Below are positions 1-13,500 of a stretch of 64,000 bases of DNA, piece by piece; position 1 is the stretch's first letter; each line of letters opens with the position of its first letter. A model generated the notes under the pieces. That model was not told where the DNA came from. It ran no database searches and saw nothing but the letters and a program-made list of their open reading frames with translations. Position numbers and translations under genes: made by a program. Location of the stretch: contig NOWV01000106.1 in assembly GCA_003344405.1 (NCBI GenBank), positions 186,001 through 250,000 of the forward strand, read 5' to 3'. This DNA comes from Trichoplax sp. H2 (taxonomy: Eukaryota > Placozoa > Uniplacotomia > Trichoplacea).

Positions 1-1128
1 AGGATGTTTACATTTATTTACTAGCTGCTAAGTAGTACTTTCTAGAAACTCTTGTTCTATTCTGCAAAAACTGTTTACAGTAATTAGCAATTAAGTAGAG
101 ACGGTAGATGGTCCTGTACAGTACTGTACTGTACAGTATACTGTAGTCCGACTGGGATACTGTACAAATCATGAACATTGTTGACTCACTGCGCAGACAC
201 TCTAATAACCAATAACTACAGGGAGCGGAACATCAAACAGACACTATCCTCCACTTTCTATAAAAATCTAAAATATCCTCCAACACCATACTGCTTCATG
301 ACTGCTTGCAATATGCACAATTGTATACTAATGAATAGTATAGCACAATGTATAATTTAAAATTTATTATTTATACCCTAAAATAATAGAATTAATAATA
401 ACTATCATTTTGCCACTATAGCGAGCTATAGTGCAGTAGCTCTACAAAAGCCTTTTAGCAATGAATGGTTTGCGAATACTGACTACTGTATTTCTGCGTC
501 CAAATCTGATGACGATCACTGTGACGTAACAATTACAAATACGTATTCTATCTACATTAGCATATAAAAATAGAGTTCAGTTGACGTCACCACGCATAAA
601 AATAGATTCAAGTTTTGGGCTTGCCAACCATGTCAACATCGTTTGTTTTCATCCTATCAATGAGTATATAGTATTTGAAACAGCCTCTATTCATATTGAT
701 TTCGTAATGAGAGGATTACCGTAGACCGGCGACAGTATGAAGTAACGAATATTATCAACAATCCAATAGTATACGTACTAACAAGTAGGATTTCTACGAA
801 CTGCACAGCAGTCTATAGTACAGTTCGTAGAATAGTTTACGCCTTGAACAAAACTGCCCAGAAATCATTAGCATAACAAAACAAATTCTATTTTTACTGT
901 ATCGTACAATGTAAATAATTGTTTTGTTTGTTTTTTTATTTTTGGCAATATATATAGAGAGCATCCATGCCTTCATTCAGCGACAGTATAAATAAATGTT
1001 GTTAAAGGGCAATGGGATCAGTTTAGCCCTGTCGACACAGCAGTTATATTGTCTGCAGTAATACTATTAAAATTAACCTTCCCATTTCATTTTAATTCAA
1101 TAACTTTCAGCAAGTTGTCAAGATTGCA
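1..1128. other. 5' flank of the bZIP gene
   Basis: There is no convincing coding region here. The stretch holds a GTAC-palindrome cluster at about 110-146, two CRE-like motifs at 522-529 and 582-589, and two TATA-like A/T boxes. The sequence TTTCAG at 1105-1110, just before the start codon, could be the 3' end of a 5'UTR intron, so the transcript probably begins further upstream. Confidence 0.5.
522..589 (+). promoter_or_regulatory. Paired CRE motifs and TATA-like boxes
   Basis: TGACGTAA lies at 522-529 and the full palindromic CRE TGACGTCA at 582-589, with a TATA-like TATAAAAATAG at 563-573 between them. A second similar A/T box (ATAAAAATAG) follows at about 595-604, and the two A/T boxes with their flanks form an imperfect direct repeat. 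CREs of this kind bind CREB/ATF and Jun/ATF dimers. The position 540-600 bp before the start codon of a Fos/ATF3-type gene is compatible with autoregulation. That role is inferred. Confidence 0.5.
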
Positions 1129-2607
1129 ATGGCTTATCACTACGATATGACGAATTCCATAAACTATCAAGAGCCGCAATTTAGCATGGGATCACAGGTA
1201 TTTTTCTGAACTTTTATGACAAATAGATTAGATTGAAGCTAGCCACTGTACAATTAGAATGGAATACTGTCGAGTAGGAGTAAAATAACATTTGTGATTG
1301 CTCTAAGTAATAGCTTAAGATAGAGGATATCAAACAGTTATATACAGTACTGTATTACGTAGAGTACAGAAGAGCGGCAGCATACATATAATAGTAGTTC
1401 TACTTGTATAAATGGTAATTGTTCTCGTTAGTAAAATAGCAAACTTGACTTATGGATCATTGTATCGTTCTGCACTTGTATATGGTTACACGGTCATTGT
1501 ACCTAAACAAGCATATAAGATGTCTATACGATTAGTAATACTATAGTTTCTCATTCAATCATGTACAAGTCGCATAACTGCTAAAATAGTAATCACTAAC
1601 TAGCAGTTAAGAAGTTATTTATTACCGTATTAACTTGCAAAAAAACTTCCGTCAAATAGTACTTTACAACTAATTATCTATGTTTTAATGTTACGATACA
1701 CAGATGCCATTCAAAAATTACAATACTATGGAAGTACAATCGGCTTTATACGAAGAAGAAGAAGATGATACAAATATCTACAAGGCAGTCATGCCTCAGT
1801 TTGTTCGTCATAACCTAAAGATGAAATTATTGGCTAGAAACCCTGAAAACTGTTACGATACATTTAAAGTTCCTCAACCAAGATATAGAAAACCTGTTGA
1901 GGTTGGTTAATCTTAATTTTAGATTCTCATTTAAATTTATGATAGATCCTTATAACTTTAGATTTTACGTACAATGCAGTCATCAAGCATAGTACATAAG
2001 TTGCCATCAGTATTTCATTTCATCACAGATATAGATTCTTAGTAGTTACATGATGATTGTTAAAGATAGCGGTAGATAAATTGCTAGCTGAAATATTAAT
2101 CAATAATTAAATGCTATCTATTATAGGCGACTGAAGATGATATGAACAGGAAGAGGCTACGACGTGAGCGAAATAAATTAGCTGCTATGCGATGTAGAAA
2201 TAGGCGTAGAGAAAATATTGAACGTCTAGAAAAGGTACTAAATTTGAATTAACACGAACAAGAATTCAAATTGGTTCACCATCGTAAATTGCAAATTAAG
2301 ATTAAATCTAGAGCTGCTATGCGTGTAATTATCTATTAAGAGTAATCATTCACTTATCTTCATCATCTTATCAATTTCTTAGGAAACAGAACGTTTAACT
2401 GATGTTCAGGATTCTATATTAGAAAACATTGCAAGTTTAACAAAGCAAAAAGATCAGCTTCTACAAATTCTTAATGCTCACAAGTGTGCATTACAAGCCC
2501 AACCTCCTAATACAGTGAGTAGCGCATCTTTGTTGCTACAAGGAATGGCATGAAATAAACAATCCTCATGAATAACTATGGTCTTGTAGGCCGGTATACA
2601 AAATTAG
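1129..2607 (+). CDS. Fos/ATF3-like bZIP transcription factor
   Basis: Five exons (1129-1197, 1704-1901, 2127-2234, 2383-2514, 2590-2607) join in phase 0 to give 174 residues. The basic region (about 96-118) contains NKLAAMRCRNRRRE, the Fos/ATF3 form of the N-x7-R DNA-contact motif. The zipper follows with a perfect heptad (L, L, I, L, L) and ends in QILNAHKC, close to the ILxxH end of Fos and ATF3 zippers. Residues 24-89 hold an acidic run (EEEEDD) and no known domain. The protein should act in the nucleus as a dimer on AP-1/CRE sites. The start is the first ATG of the open frame. The last exon codes only five residues (AGIQN). Sequence alone does not decide between Fos, ATF3, JDP2 or BATF, so no symbol is given. 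Confidence 0.85.
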
Positions 2608-4686
2608 TGATACCAGAAGATCCTGAAAACTGCAAATGAAGGAAATCATCTATTGTTGTAACGTCACCGAACCAGTACCCATGCACAAAACGATATTTAT
2701 GGCGTTAAATTCTCTCCTAAAGATTTCAATGTTAAAATTTCAACAGTACGTACGTAACATAAAGTATTCTATTTTTTATTCGGCCAATAATCTAATTTAT
2801 TTTAACTCTAACTTTGATACTGGCAATAAGATCGATTCACGAGTTATTTATATTCAATCTTTAAACTATTGTTCCTGTGAAGTTAATTTGAAAATATTTA
2901 TTTATCTTGTACGTTCTTCTTAAACCTATTTTTGTTGCGTTCATTACTATTATCTATATATCTACGAACTCTGATAGCATAAAAGCGTTATATAACGGTG
3001 TTCGTCTGTTCACCTTCGAAAATTCTATCGATTAGTATTTAAAGAATGTCGGTTTTTCTATTTAATACCGCGTATATATTTATTTTCATTTCATGTTAAA
3101 GTAATTTCGACACTCCATAGATCTTTAAGCTTAATAAGAAATTATCCTTTACATGATTTAATTTGTTATGCTTCCACTTCTATTAATTCTCAGTTTATTT
3201 ATTAATAATTTTCTTGTCTCTGTTACGACTCTTCAATGAGAGCGCGATTAATTATTTATTTTCGTAGTATAGTCTGGTGTAATTTGAAATTTAACTTCCG
3301 AATCTATGTTTTCGTTATTTCGAGTCCGATTAATTATTAAATCTTAAATTATAATCAGATAGATAAATTCATGTTCCTGCTGTTATAGTATAGTTTAATA
3401 TATTGTTGGCCATGTAGAAGCTATTATATATAAGTGCGCTTTATAGGGAAAATTACTGTCATTCGTTTCACTTAATTACTTCTTGCTCAAGATCTTCTAT
3501 ATTTCTAATTCAAATGAATATCGATATAAAGAGCGTGATATTAGAATCTATATCTTTGAACCTTATTATCATTAGTATATAATAAAATCTTTCTTTATTA
3601 TTTATGATGTAATAAGCGTATGTCATGTACGTATATAATTGGAATGAGATAGATATTTGGTATTATTTTTCAAAAAAATGTCCTAAATGTTGTATTTTTA
3701 TTAAATGCCAGATTTACTCGTGAATTATATTTATTTATCAATTATATATTATCACATGACAGATCCATGGATATATGTTATTTTATTCCAATAATAAAAG
3801 AATATTCAAGTATATTTTATGCGACAAAAATTTCATGATAATCAAGGCATGATGTCATAGCATTTTAGAAATAGTATATTACATTGTCTTAAGAAAGGCA
3901 TTATTACATGATATTACACTGTGTGTATATTTGACTTAGAACTATTGAACATCACATCAAGAAAGCCTCTGTTATACGTACAGTATATTGTAATCGCCGT
4001 TGATTAAATTATGTAAACATATTTAAGAGGAAGGTATGATACAGTAATAGGTTATTATCTATAAACTACAGTGCTCGCCTACAATCACTATTCGATCCTG
4101 TATTGTACAGTACATTCATATTCAAAAATACATTTGCGCATCGCGCGATTTATCAACTCCAATTTTATTCGGATTTATACAAATTGTATTACTAAGATAA
4201 TTCGTTAATAATATTACTTTATACTAGTGTTAGTAGTGTATCCCTTGCTCGTTATACTTCACGTACTATATTGCATTCAAATTGACGTATTGAAACTATA
4301 GATTCATTCCATAATGAGGATATCCCGTGGGCAATTGTTCAAGATGATGACAAGATCTACAAGGCGTAACAGGGGAAATCAGCTGATCATTGAACAGTGT
4401 TCCTTATTAACCGAACCTTTTTCAGGTCTACTTAAAAGTTAACCCCAAACCCGACTTGAGCCTGATTGGAGAGAAGAATTTCTGTGGTGATACAGTGTTT
4501 GTATAGCGATTGTACTCACTTGGGGTTCGAAAATCAATAATTTGATCGGGTATTATCGGGTTCGGATTGCGTTTTCACTCCATTGGAGGACTCTACCATG
4601 GACTACGCCCTAGTGATACAACGAATACGTTTATAATACTGTAGTTCAGAGCACTGAAGATTTTTGTAACCCTCGCAACATTATAC

Positions 4687-4790
4687 GAAAGATTTTATAG
4701 CAAAACAAGGAACGAAGTATACTCCGTATTTACGTCTTTGAATCAATGAGTCAAACTTTCGTCGTTTCCTGTTTTGCTATAAAAACTTTC
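4687..4790. repeat. Imperfect inverted repeat, about 31-35 bp arms
   Basis: The left arm (4687-4717) is an imperfect reverse complement of the right arm (4756-4790). Both carry the core TTTTATAGCAAAACA or its complement and GAAAG ends, around a loop of about 38 bp. The structure could be a MITE remnant or a hairpin. No target-site duplication is obvious. Confidence 0.6.
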
Positions 4791-4894
4791 CTGCACCATG
4801 GACGTCTCCGATGCCTCCAAGTCCTTACTGACTGTAGTCAGTTCTACTGACTACTTTATGAGCATGATCAGTTATCACTTTATGTGCTCGTTGT

Positions 4895-5040
4895 ACAGTA
4901 CAGTACATTAAAGTAGTGCACAGTGTACGTATTGTACTATTCTGTACTGTACACTGTAACAGTCGAGATACACAACACAGTGTACTGTACAGTACCGGTC
5001 TTTAGTTTATACTGTACAGTACAGTACAGTACTGTACCGG
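4895..5040. repeat. CTGTACAG/GTACTGTAC palindrome cluster upstream of ADCK1
   Basis: Overlapping GTACAGTAC and GTACTGTAC units fill much of this stretch, ending in a run of four GTACA-type units before CCGGT. It ends about 170 bp before the ADCK1 start codon. The units are self-complementary, so the stretch can form hairpins or carry repeated binding sites. Confidence 0.75.
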
Positions 5041-5211
5041 TGGCAACCTCACTTTAACTCAATCATAACATTATTATAATAATCATTGATTGCATTGCCA
5101 CTAGACCTGATTTGCCACCACTTTATTCATTGCTGTTTTCTAGCTCAAAAGGATTTAGCATCTTGGTAATGCGGTCCCTAGAAGATTAATTATTGGAACA
5201 TTACTGAATCG

Positions 5212-8200
5212 ATGAATGCATCATTAATGAACTTTCTACGACGAACCGGCCGATTGAAATATCTCTTTCTAGGATTAACTGGAGCTGCTGCAAGTGCTGG
5301 TGCATATTGCGTCATTAATGATGTACCTTTATTCGGAGTTGCACGTATGGGTTTTACCGCTGCAACGGTAATCTTCTAAACTTGCTACTAATAGATTAAG
5401 GGATTATGTGGTAGATCTAGAGCATGACTAGTGATATCTTTCATAAAATGCAGTTCGCACTTTGCTACTACTTAATTGACTGATTGAAGGTTGTACTGTA
5501 CATACATTAGCAGAGTAATTAAATGATCGTGTCAAGCAATGCCGAAAAGGTCTGAAGACTTTCCTTTCTATAAGATTCTAGCTGGAATAGTAACGGATCG
5601 TTTTGTAACTTAGCAGCGTCGTACTATACTGTACAGATATTGAAGTTTACTCAATTCCTAGATACGACACAGACAAGCATTTTGATTATATAACATGTGG
5701 ATAATTTGTAATCGATGATTATTATAACTTAGAACTTATCTATTATAATTATAATCAATTATCAGACATGACATTACACTACGGTTCGGACTTAGTGTAT
5801 TAGTGTAACGATACTCATATTTTAATGATTATTCGCGACTAATTATGATACATTTTGACAATACTCGGTCTGGAATATAGCGTGGTGAATAAATTAATAC
5901 TGCCTTAATACTCAGTTACTAATATGCTGCATACATACATGAATAAACAAACGATTCCTATATTGATTTCTACTTTAAATTTGCCGGTACTGTAGCAAAT
6001 GAAATTCTATACTGTATGATCCATGGTAAATTTGTTACGTGATAGTATGCCAAAGACATTGGGTAACCTTCATGATTCTCGCATTGCAATTATTGATATT
6101 CTTGGCTATACGCGACCATGATGTAGAGTATAATTAAGAGTCGTATTCTCGGTACGTTATGCAATGAAATGTTTCGCATTAGGATGCTAGCATCTAAAAT
6201 AGACATCAGAATGCATTATTGGTTATTATAGATGCATGCATAACTATAATAATAACTGACAAAAACGCTACGTCAGAAGTACGATAACTGACTGATTCTT
6301 AAAAGTTTACTGAAGGAGCTTCTCGAACGCACCGTTTATACTGTACTAATCATGCTCGTATTTACAACATAGTAAAAGATTAAAACCTTTCCATTGGCAT
6401 TTCAGTGATTCTACCTGTTCAAATCGTTACTCTAACACAAATACAATTACTGTAGATCAGCGATGATACTGAACGCAAACGTATAAATGATAATACTCGT
6501 ATACACATACTGTACACGTATTCAACGCTAGCTATCGAACTTATCAATATTGTTACTTTTTACAATCATGAAATTTATAATTTATAATTGTCTAAAGAAA
6601 AAGGGACAAATAAAATATTTTAGCTTACGACGTGTATGATTATTTCGAATATGTACCCTTATATCAACTTGAAAATCGCATTTTGATTACACTGCCTTAA
6701 ATTTAGGTTGCCTGCGTATTTGCCGACTATAAAGTGACATTATATGGAGTAGATCCTACAACTGATAGATACCGGGAATTGAAATCCAAGGTTACCGTTT
6801 ACTTCTGCATATGTAGCGCCTAAAAATTTTCAGTAATCCAGATATACGAGTATACATATAACTTTACTACTTTAACCAGCATTACAGGAAAAATATTGCT
6901 TGCTTAATGGATTCTTTTTTGATATCTCACGCCAAGATTATTATTTCTCTATGTTGTAATTCTACACGTAAGGTTCATGTTCGGGCTGCTACTCGATTAA
7001 GGAATTTATGTTGCTTGCATGGCGGTGTATACATCAAGGCTGGACAACATATTGGCGCTCTCGACTATCTCTTACCAGATGAGTACGTACAAACCATGAA
7101 GGTTTTACACGATGATGCCCCTAAAAGCAAGCTAGCTGACGTCTTGAAGGTAAGTAGCTAGTTAAAAGGCCCCATGCGGTACCAGGGATCATCAATACAA
7201 GTTTTTCAACTTATACCTTATGATACAGTCGAATGTATCACTTTACAACAACATCGCTTTTATTACATGCACGCGTATTCATGTGATCCGATCTAATGTA
7301 ATGTTAGGTGATTGAAGAAGATTTTGGAAAACCTGCCCATGAAATCTTTCAATACATTGAGGACAAACCTATAGGCGCCGCTTCGCTTGCTCAGGTTCAT
7401 CGTTGCATATTGCATGATGGCACAACTGTTGCTGTGAAGGTACAACATCGAAATGTTAAGGCCTATTCTGATACTGATGTCAGATGTATGGAGGTGAACA
7501 AAGATTTTTACAGAACTGTTATGCCTTTACTGGTTGTTCATTTACTTGCCTTGACTTGATAATGTTCTGATCAGTTTTCTTCATATTTAATATCAACCGG
7601 TAATCTCCTTAACTATTTATTAAATTAAACTATATAATACAGTTTCTATGCAATGTCGCCGCTCGTTTATTTCCTGAATTTAAATTTGACTGGCTAATTG
7701 AAGAAACTAAGAAAAATTTACCGAAAGAATTAGATTTCATACAGGAGGGTCACAATGCGGATAATGTTGCTAAGATGTTCAAACATTTTAGTTTCTTAAA
7801 GGTATCTGAATAAAATATAATGTGTTTATGTCTCTATAAATGCAAAATTTACCGTATCCAATTTTATATTGTCGTAGATTCCTAAGATTTATTGGAACTG
7901 GTCAACCGATCGTGTGTTAACGATGGAACTCTGTTTTGGCGACAGAATTGACAATCTAGAATACCTCCAAAATTCTAAGATAAATGTTGATGAGGTAGGC
8001 AAGCCATTAGATTTACAACTATACCATAGAGAAAACTACGGTATAATTAACTACAGTCTTTATCTTATGATCGATATGGCCGTAGTAAGTGCTTTAAGAA
8101 GCGCGTTGAATACGCAGAAATTGTTTGTTGTTTGGCTTTTAACTTCAATTTTAACGACTTATAAAGGTTTCGCAAATGCTCGGAAAACTTTATAGCGAAA

Positions 8201-9087
8201 TGATTTTCGTTAAAGGTTATATTCACTGCGACCCTCACCCTGGAAATTTACTTGTTTGTAAGAATGATACTACAAACAAAACGGAGATCGTTTTACTGGA
8301 TCATGGGTTGTATCAGGTATACAATTATTCAATATTTAAGAGATTATCTGTTTATAGGAGCTATGACTGCTAATTTAAAGGCTTAAGAGGAAGTAAACGG
8401 TTATGTAGAATTTAAGATGCGATATTAGGCTGAAATTTTATAATTTTTTTCTATTTATTATTTAAATTCGATAGAAACTGACCGATGACTTTAGGATTTC
8501 CTATTGTCGACTTTGGCAATCGCTCATTGAAGCTGATTTAGATGCGGTTAAGAAATACTGTGCCGAATTACGTGCTGGTGAAATGTATCCGTTGTTGGCA
8601 TGCATAATTTCTGGTAGATCATGGAACAGTATCAAGAGTGGTATTTCTAATAAGCCAATCGATAAAGCCGAAGTTTGTCTACGATTAATTTGCACTATAA
8701 ATCGATAATACCTTTAGAGTATCCAATTTTTCGGACTTACTATTTTGATATTAAAATTCTTTGATATAGATGGATGAAATAGCTGGTACTGCTTCACAGC
8801 TCCTACCTGGCATTACAGAGTTACTGCAACGAATACCAAGGCAGATGCTCCTAATTCTTAAAACGAATGATCTACTGAAGGGTATAGAATCTACTTTAAA
8901 GTCCAAAAATAATAAGCAGTCGTTGATTACAATGTCAAAAAGTTGTATCCGTGCTATAGCTAATTATGATCTGAAAAATTCCTCAAGTGTTATGAGCAAA
9001 ATTAAAATTTGGATTAATTTTATTATATTAAGATTAAAACTGCAACTCTATGGCATTTCAGATAAAGCGAATTGCAATCTTTCATAA
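5212..9087 (+). CDS. ADCK1: ADCK1, UbiB/ABC1-family atypical kinase
   Basis: Nine exons (5212-5367, 6707-6790, 6973-7149, 7308-7493, 7643-7801, 7878-7994, 8167-8316, 8475-8672, 8770-9087), all joined in phase 0, give 514 residues against about 530 in human. Visible hallmarks are the UbiB-specific KAGQ motif (K102), the alanine-rich loop GAASLAQVH (about 162-170), the VAVK lysine (K183), the catalytic HCDPHPGN (D315) and the DHG metal site (D338). A hydrophobic N-terminus (about 17-35) fits mitochondrial targeting or a membrane anchor. ADCK1 acts in mitochondria in lipid and cristae homeostasis; its substrate is not settled. An upstream GTAC cluster may lie in the promoter. Two acceptors (before 6973 and 8167) are the weaker AAG type and were placed by homology. 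Confidence 0.93.
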
Positions 9088-10527
9088 AATGAAAGTTTTT
9101 TAACCAATTACATCATAGTTACTGGTTTCATTTCGAACTGTTATGATATTTGAGACATTGATTGCTTTTTAAATGGATCTACTAGCATATGATTCTCTAT
9201 TTCTTGGGTTGTAATTATTTACTCTATAAAATCCAGAAATCTACTCTTTTTCAGTGATTATTATTCATATTATGAAGTACAGGCAATTTTATTAAACTCC
9301 GAAACAAAACGTTAATTTATTTATATTGTAGTTTAGTACTCATAATTTAGAGCTCTCACAGGAGTTCAATAATTTTTTGCATCAAAAGATTTTTATACTA
9401 CCATATGACTTACCTTAAGAGCAATATTGGTGTGATTTGCCAATAAAGAACTAAATCATGAAGGCGTGTTTTAAAATCTTTTTACAAAGCATTTAAAGCA
9501 ACCTATTGAATTCATAATATTGCTTCATGTTACTCTTAGATAGATACTATTGCGCACAGTACAAATATATTATATCATAACATGTAACATTTGATATAGA
9601 ATCATGATATTGAAATGGTGATATTCATGTAATAAGCGTAGCATATTCTGATCTTGCTACCTGTTGCTAAGCAATGGCGCTATTTATAATGTGCTAGTTT
9701 AAGCCTGAAGTATTTGCTGTAGCCAATTGAAATAAAATTTGATGATGCTGTTGACTAGATATGAATGAGTATCAAAGTTTATATTTCGAACATTTATTTG
9801 ACTAAACCTACAAGAACGCAAGGCTATCATTGATATATTAGGTGTTCATCTGATTTTCTAATTTATTAAGTGGCGCATTTAATAAAATGAGATACCATAT
9901 AAATACATCTTAAGTATATTCATTAATGCGTTAAATTAATCATTTTGTAAACTACGTGTACAGCATAATGTGTCCATAGTATGACTGTAAGAGATTTTTT
10001 AAAGCCTGGGATTGTTTATTTAGCCTCTGGCCAAAAGATTTAAGAATACGTCGTACAATGTATCAATTCGTTCGTACATATTCACCCTAACATCTGCTCT
10101 GCTGCCCGCTATTAGTATTTGTATTGTTATCATATACAATACAAACGTTATTACTGTCTATTTGCACTGGTTTACGATAAAATAAAAGAAAAGGGGTGGC
10201 TACAAGTCACTAATTGAGCTATAATTCGCACGACGGTATATAACTGGAATCATGTAAAGATCTTCAAGCTGCAATGGTAGAGAAAAAATTTATTAACATT
10301 CCGAGTGAACGCTTAATTTGGTCATGATTCTATTCTAGCTCTGATTTCAGATAAGATTATTCTAAATTTAAGAATTAATTCTGTTAAGAGAGTTTGTCTG
10401 CGTTTAAATGAATCAACAACTTGATTATTTTCGTATAAAATGATTTAGATTATTTAATTATAATTGTCAATCGAAGTTACTAGGGGGTAATGGTATATAG
10501 CAGTTGGAAGATATAAACCATAGCAAT
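9088..10527. other. Intergenic region ADCK1 to LamG receptor
   Basis: AT-rich sequence with a possible polyadenylation signal CAATAAAG at about 9441, some 350 bp after the ADCK1 stop. Nothing else is recognised. Confidence 0.4.
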
Positions 10528-13500
10528 ATGCGAAAAATTGATCTGTTTCGTACTCTTCTCGTTTACTGTTCACTAGTTGTAATTAATTTAAAAATCATTA
10601 GTGGTACAGCAACATGCAAGGAGTTTAGCCTAATCAATAGGGGCTCATTTGTATCGTGTACATCATGGAAAATGGTTCATGGAAGTAAATTAACTATGAT
10701 ATTTTCTACTAATACGGCGAATGGTTTAATATTAAATGGATACAGTGAAAATTATCTTGGCTTATTATTTTTCTTAACACTACGTGATGGTAAGCCAGTT
10801 ATTAATCTTATAAGAGGACACCCTCAGCGGAATTCATATAATGCTACTATTTCAAAATGCGTTAGCGATACCTCCAATCACATTTTAAAGATACAGATCG
10901 ATCACAATATCTTTACTATATCGATCGATGATATCCAACATTCAGTTCAGTTAGATAAGCCATTACCAAGTACTTCTGTTATTGCAATTCATTTTGGTAA
11001 CGTTAGATTACATTCTAAACGTGAATTTAGGACTGCTATCGGCAACTCTTATCGCCACTTTAAAATGGGATCAATTATTGGCTGTTTAATGAGTATTAAC
11101 TATACCAGCTCATCGTCTGCAATCGTACCTGTCATACTTAGAATGAAAGATGTTACTACTAGCTGTAAGCCATTCTGTGGATCATTTTATCGTCGATACT
11201 TTTGTTCATCGAAAAAAAGTCATGCGTTTATGAATATCTGTACAAAGAGATCATCTCATGAAAAAATCAAGAATGATCAAGGTACACAACTATTATGACA
11301 AAACTATTAACAATTGTGATTAACATTAGCTATTTACAATCATCGAATGTATATGATACAAATAGCTCACATCTTATTTTATGATAGATAGAGCAGATCT
11401 AATACATTATTAATTAGTAATAATGTAATGATTGGTAAGCTCCCTTTATTCAATTGTAAGGTCTAATTAATATTGATGACCATACATGTCAACATTTTCG
11501 CGATTACAATTATGCTACCATAATAGTATTCATAGATATATGCATATATTATAATATGTACATAATATTAATGGAGTAGTAAGCATAAGTACTTTGATGA
11601 TAAAATTCAACCGATAGCTATGAGGAATCTATGCGATAGTGTGAGAAGTAGTCAGAACTGAAATAATGCCATTATTCGCGAATTTATCTATGGCACAGGT
11701 AAATTCACGAATGTATTTATTCTACAGGTCTCAAAATTGCCCATTTTTAGACTGGCTAATTGGTCTACAGTCAAGTACAATAGCACATAAATGTTAACCG
11801 ATTAAGTCAAACCATGTTCATATCGAAATAAGGTTATCAGTTATATTCAGCTTTAGTTTTATGTTTCTTTCCTATTAAAATATGAAGGCAGGGAAGGTTA
11901 TAATATTTAGAAATTGTAATAGCTTAAGGACAATATACTTGCAAAAGTATCACCAAATGCAGTATGTGGTTTGCGGCAATAGGCTATAAATGTAGTCTAT
12001 ATTGAATCGCAGAAGAAATTTGAAAATCCTGAATTAGTTCCATAATATCTTATCTTTTCTACTAGAAATCAATTATCGTGATTTGATTTATATCTTATAG
12101 CTTGAGATAAAATATCTTCATATCGTTATCACTTTTCATTTCCTTCTCGAGTTAATTGTATGTGGAATTACCGGTATATTTTACTCTTTAAAACTGCAAT
12201 TTTTCACGAATCTTTAATCTTTAATCATCATCGGTAATCGATGTAATTAAACTAGTAGTTTAAATACTTATAAAGATATAATTTTTATGATTTTTTACTT
12301 AGAATTGCTTGGTTACGAATTCACAAAGAAAGAGATTTTGAGGATCCGAACAAAAGCTATTCAGTTCAGATCCATTGCTTTTCAGTTCAAGACTACTCTA
12401 CAGCATACATCATTAATATCAATCTACTCGAGTGGAAGTAATTTGAACTCTATATTCCAAGTTCATATTTTGAATGGTAGATTAGCTTTAAAAATGCCTA
12501 ATATGAAAATGTTACGAATTGATCATCATGGCAAGATGAATGATTACCAGTGGCACTGGGTCAAAATCTTACATCATAAAAATCAAACTTACCTTATTAT
12601 TGATTCAAAATGGTCCGTTATTGAAGCTGCTTCTATATTAAAAGGTATGCTTCAAGAATTTCAGTTGGGAAGTACTGCAATAACGGCTTTCCAAGGAAGG
12701 ATTCGCAATATTGTAGTTAATGGCCGTACGTTATATCCACGGAATTCGATCTCTGATAGCAGTAAGTACAAATTACGGAAGTTAATTTCTTGCGCTTAAT
12801 GGCATTTACCATTAAGGCAATCAAACTAACTTATCTTACGTATAATTATGTGAGCAATTTTGCGTTGTACTTTATTAGAACTCCTAAAATGGTTAAAGTT
12901 AGTGATTTTTAATTGATTGTAGGCCGCATTTTGATTAGAAATAAAGTAAATAAGACTGATAACTTTTAGTAATTTATGCAACTTTGGATTATGATTTTAT
13001 GCGCACACTGAGTATTTATTGACCTTCACTATAGGACAGAAGATTTTTCAATTTATTTGTTGGGATAAATTTGACGACATTGAAGCAGGAGGGATAAATC
13101 ATTTTATGAGTCATAGGTCACCGATAATTCCGAAATGTTCAGCTAGCAATTACTATATCAAGGCTATGTCATTTCCGTTAAGAAACGGATCAACAATCCC
13201 ACCATCTTTTCCTGACTTTGTAAAAATTAAGGCACCAACTCGCGATAAGAAGGAAGATATAGTTCAGCTCGGCAGGCAAAGAAAGATGGAAATTAATGAA
13301 ACTAATGATTACAATGTGATAACTTTTGATCCCTGGATAGAACTAGACAATAATTCAACAATGATATTTCACGTTACCATAGCATTGGTGTCTATAGGGG
13401 TTGCCATTTTAATTGCTATATTTGTGATACCAGTAATATTAGTTATAATATATAGAAATCAAGGCGTTTATCATACAAATAGAAAGACTTGGCTAGATGA

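Larger units (their letters stand above)
2608..5211. other. Intergenic region between bZIP gene and ADCK1
   Basis: This 2.6 kb is AT-rich and contains the presumed bZIP 3'UTR. It also holds an imperfect inverted repeat at 4687-4790, a somewhat less AT-rich patch at about 4360-4640, and a GTAC-palindrome cluster at about 4895-5040. I see no exon-like coding stretch with splice sites. Confidence 0.5.

Noticed and set aside
2636-2923. Open frame directly after the bZIP stop
   Set aside because: Lies in the presumed 3'UTR. No homology and no acceptor joining it in phase to the bZIP exons, which reach a stop at 2607.
10504-10527. Upstream extension of the receptor frame from a TTG
   Set aside because: Not an ATG. 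The ATG at 10528 directly precedes a normal signal peptide.
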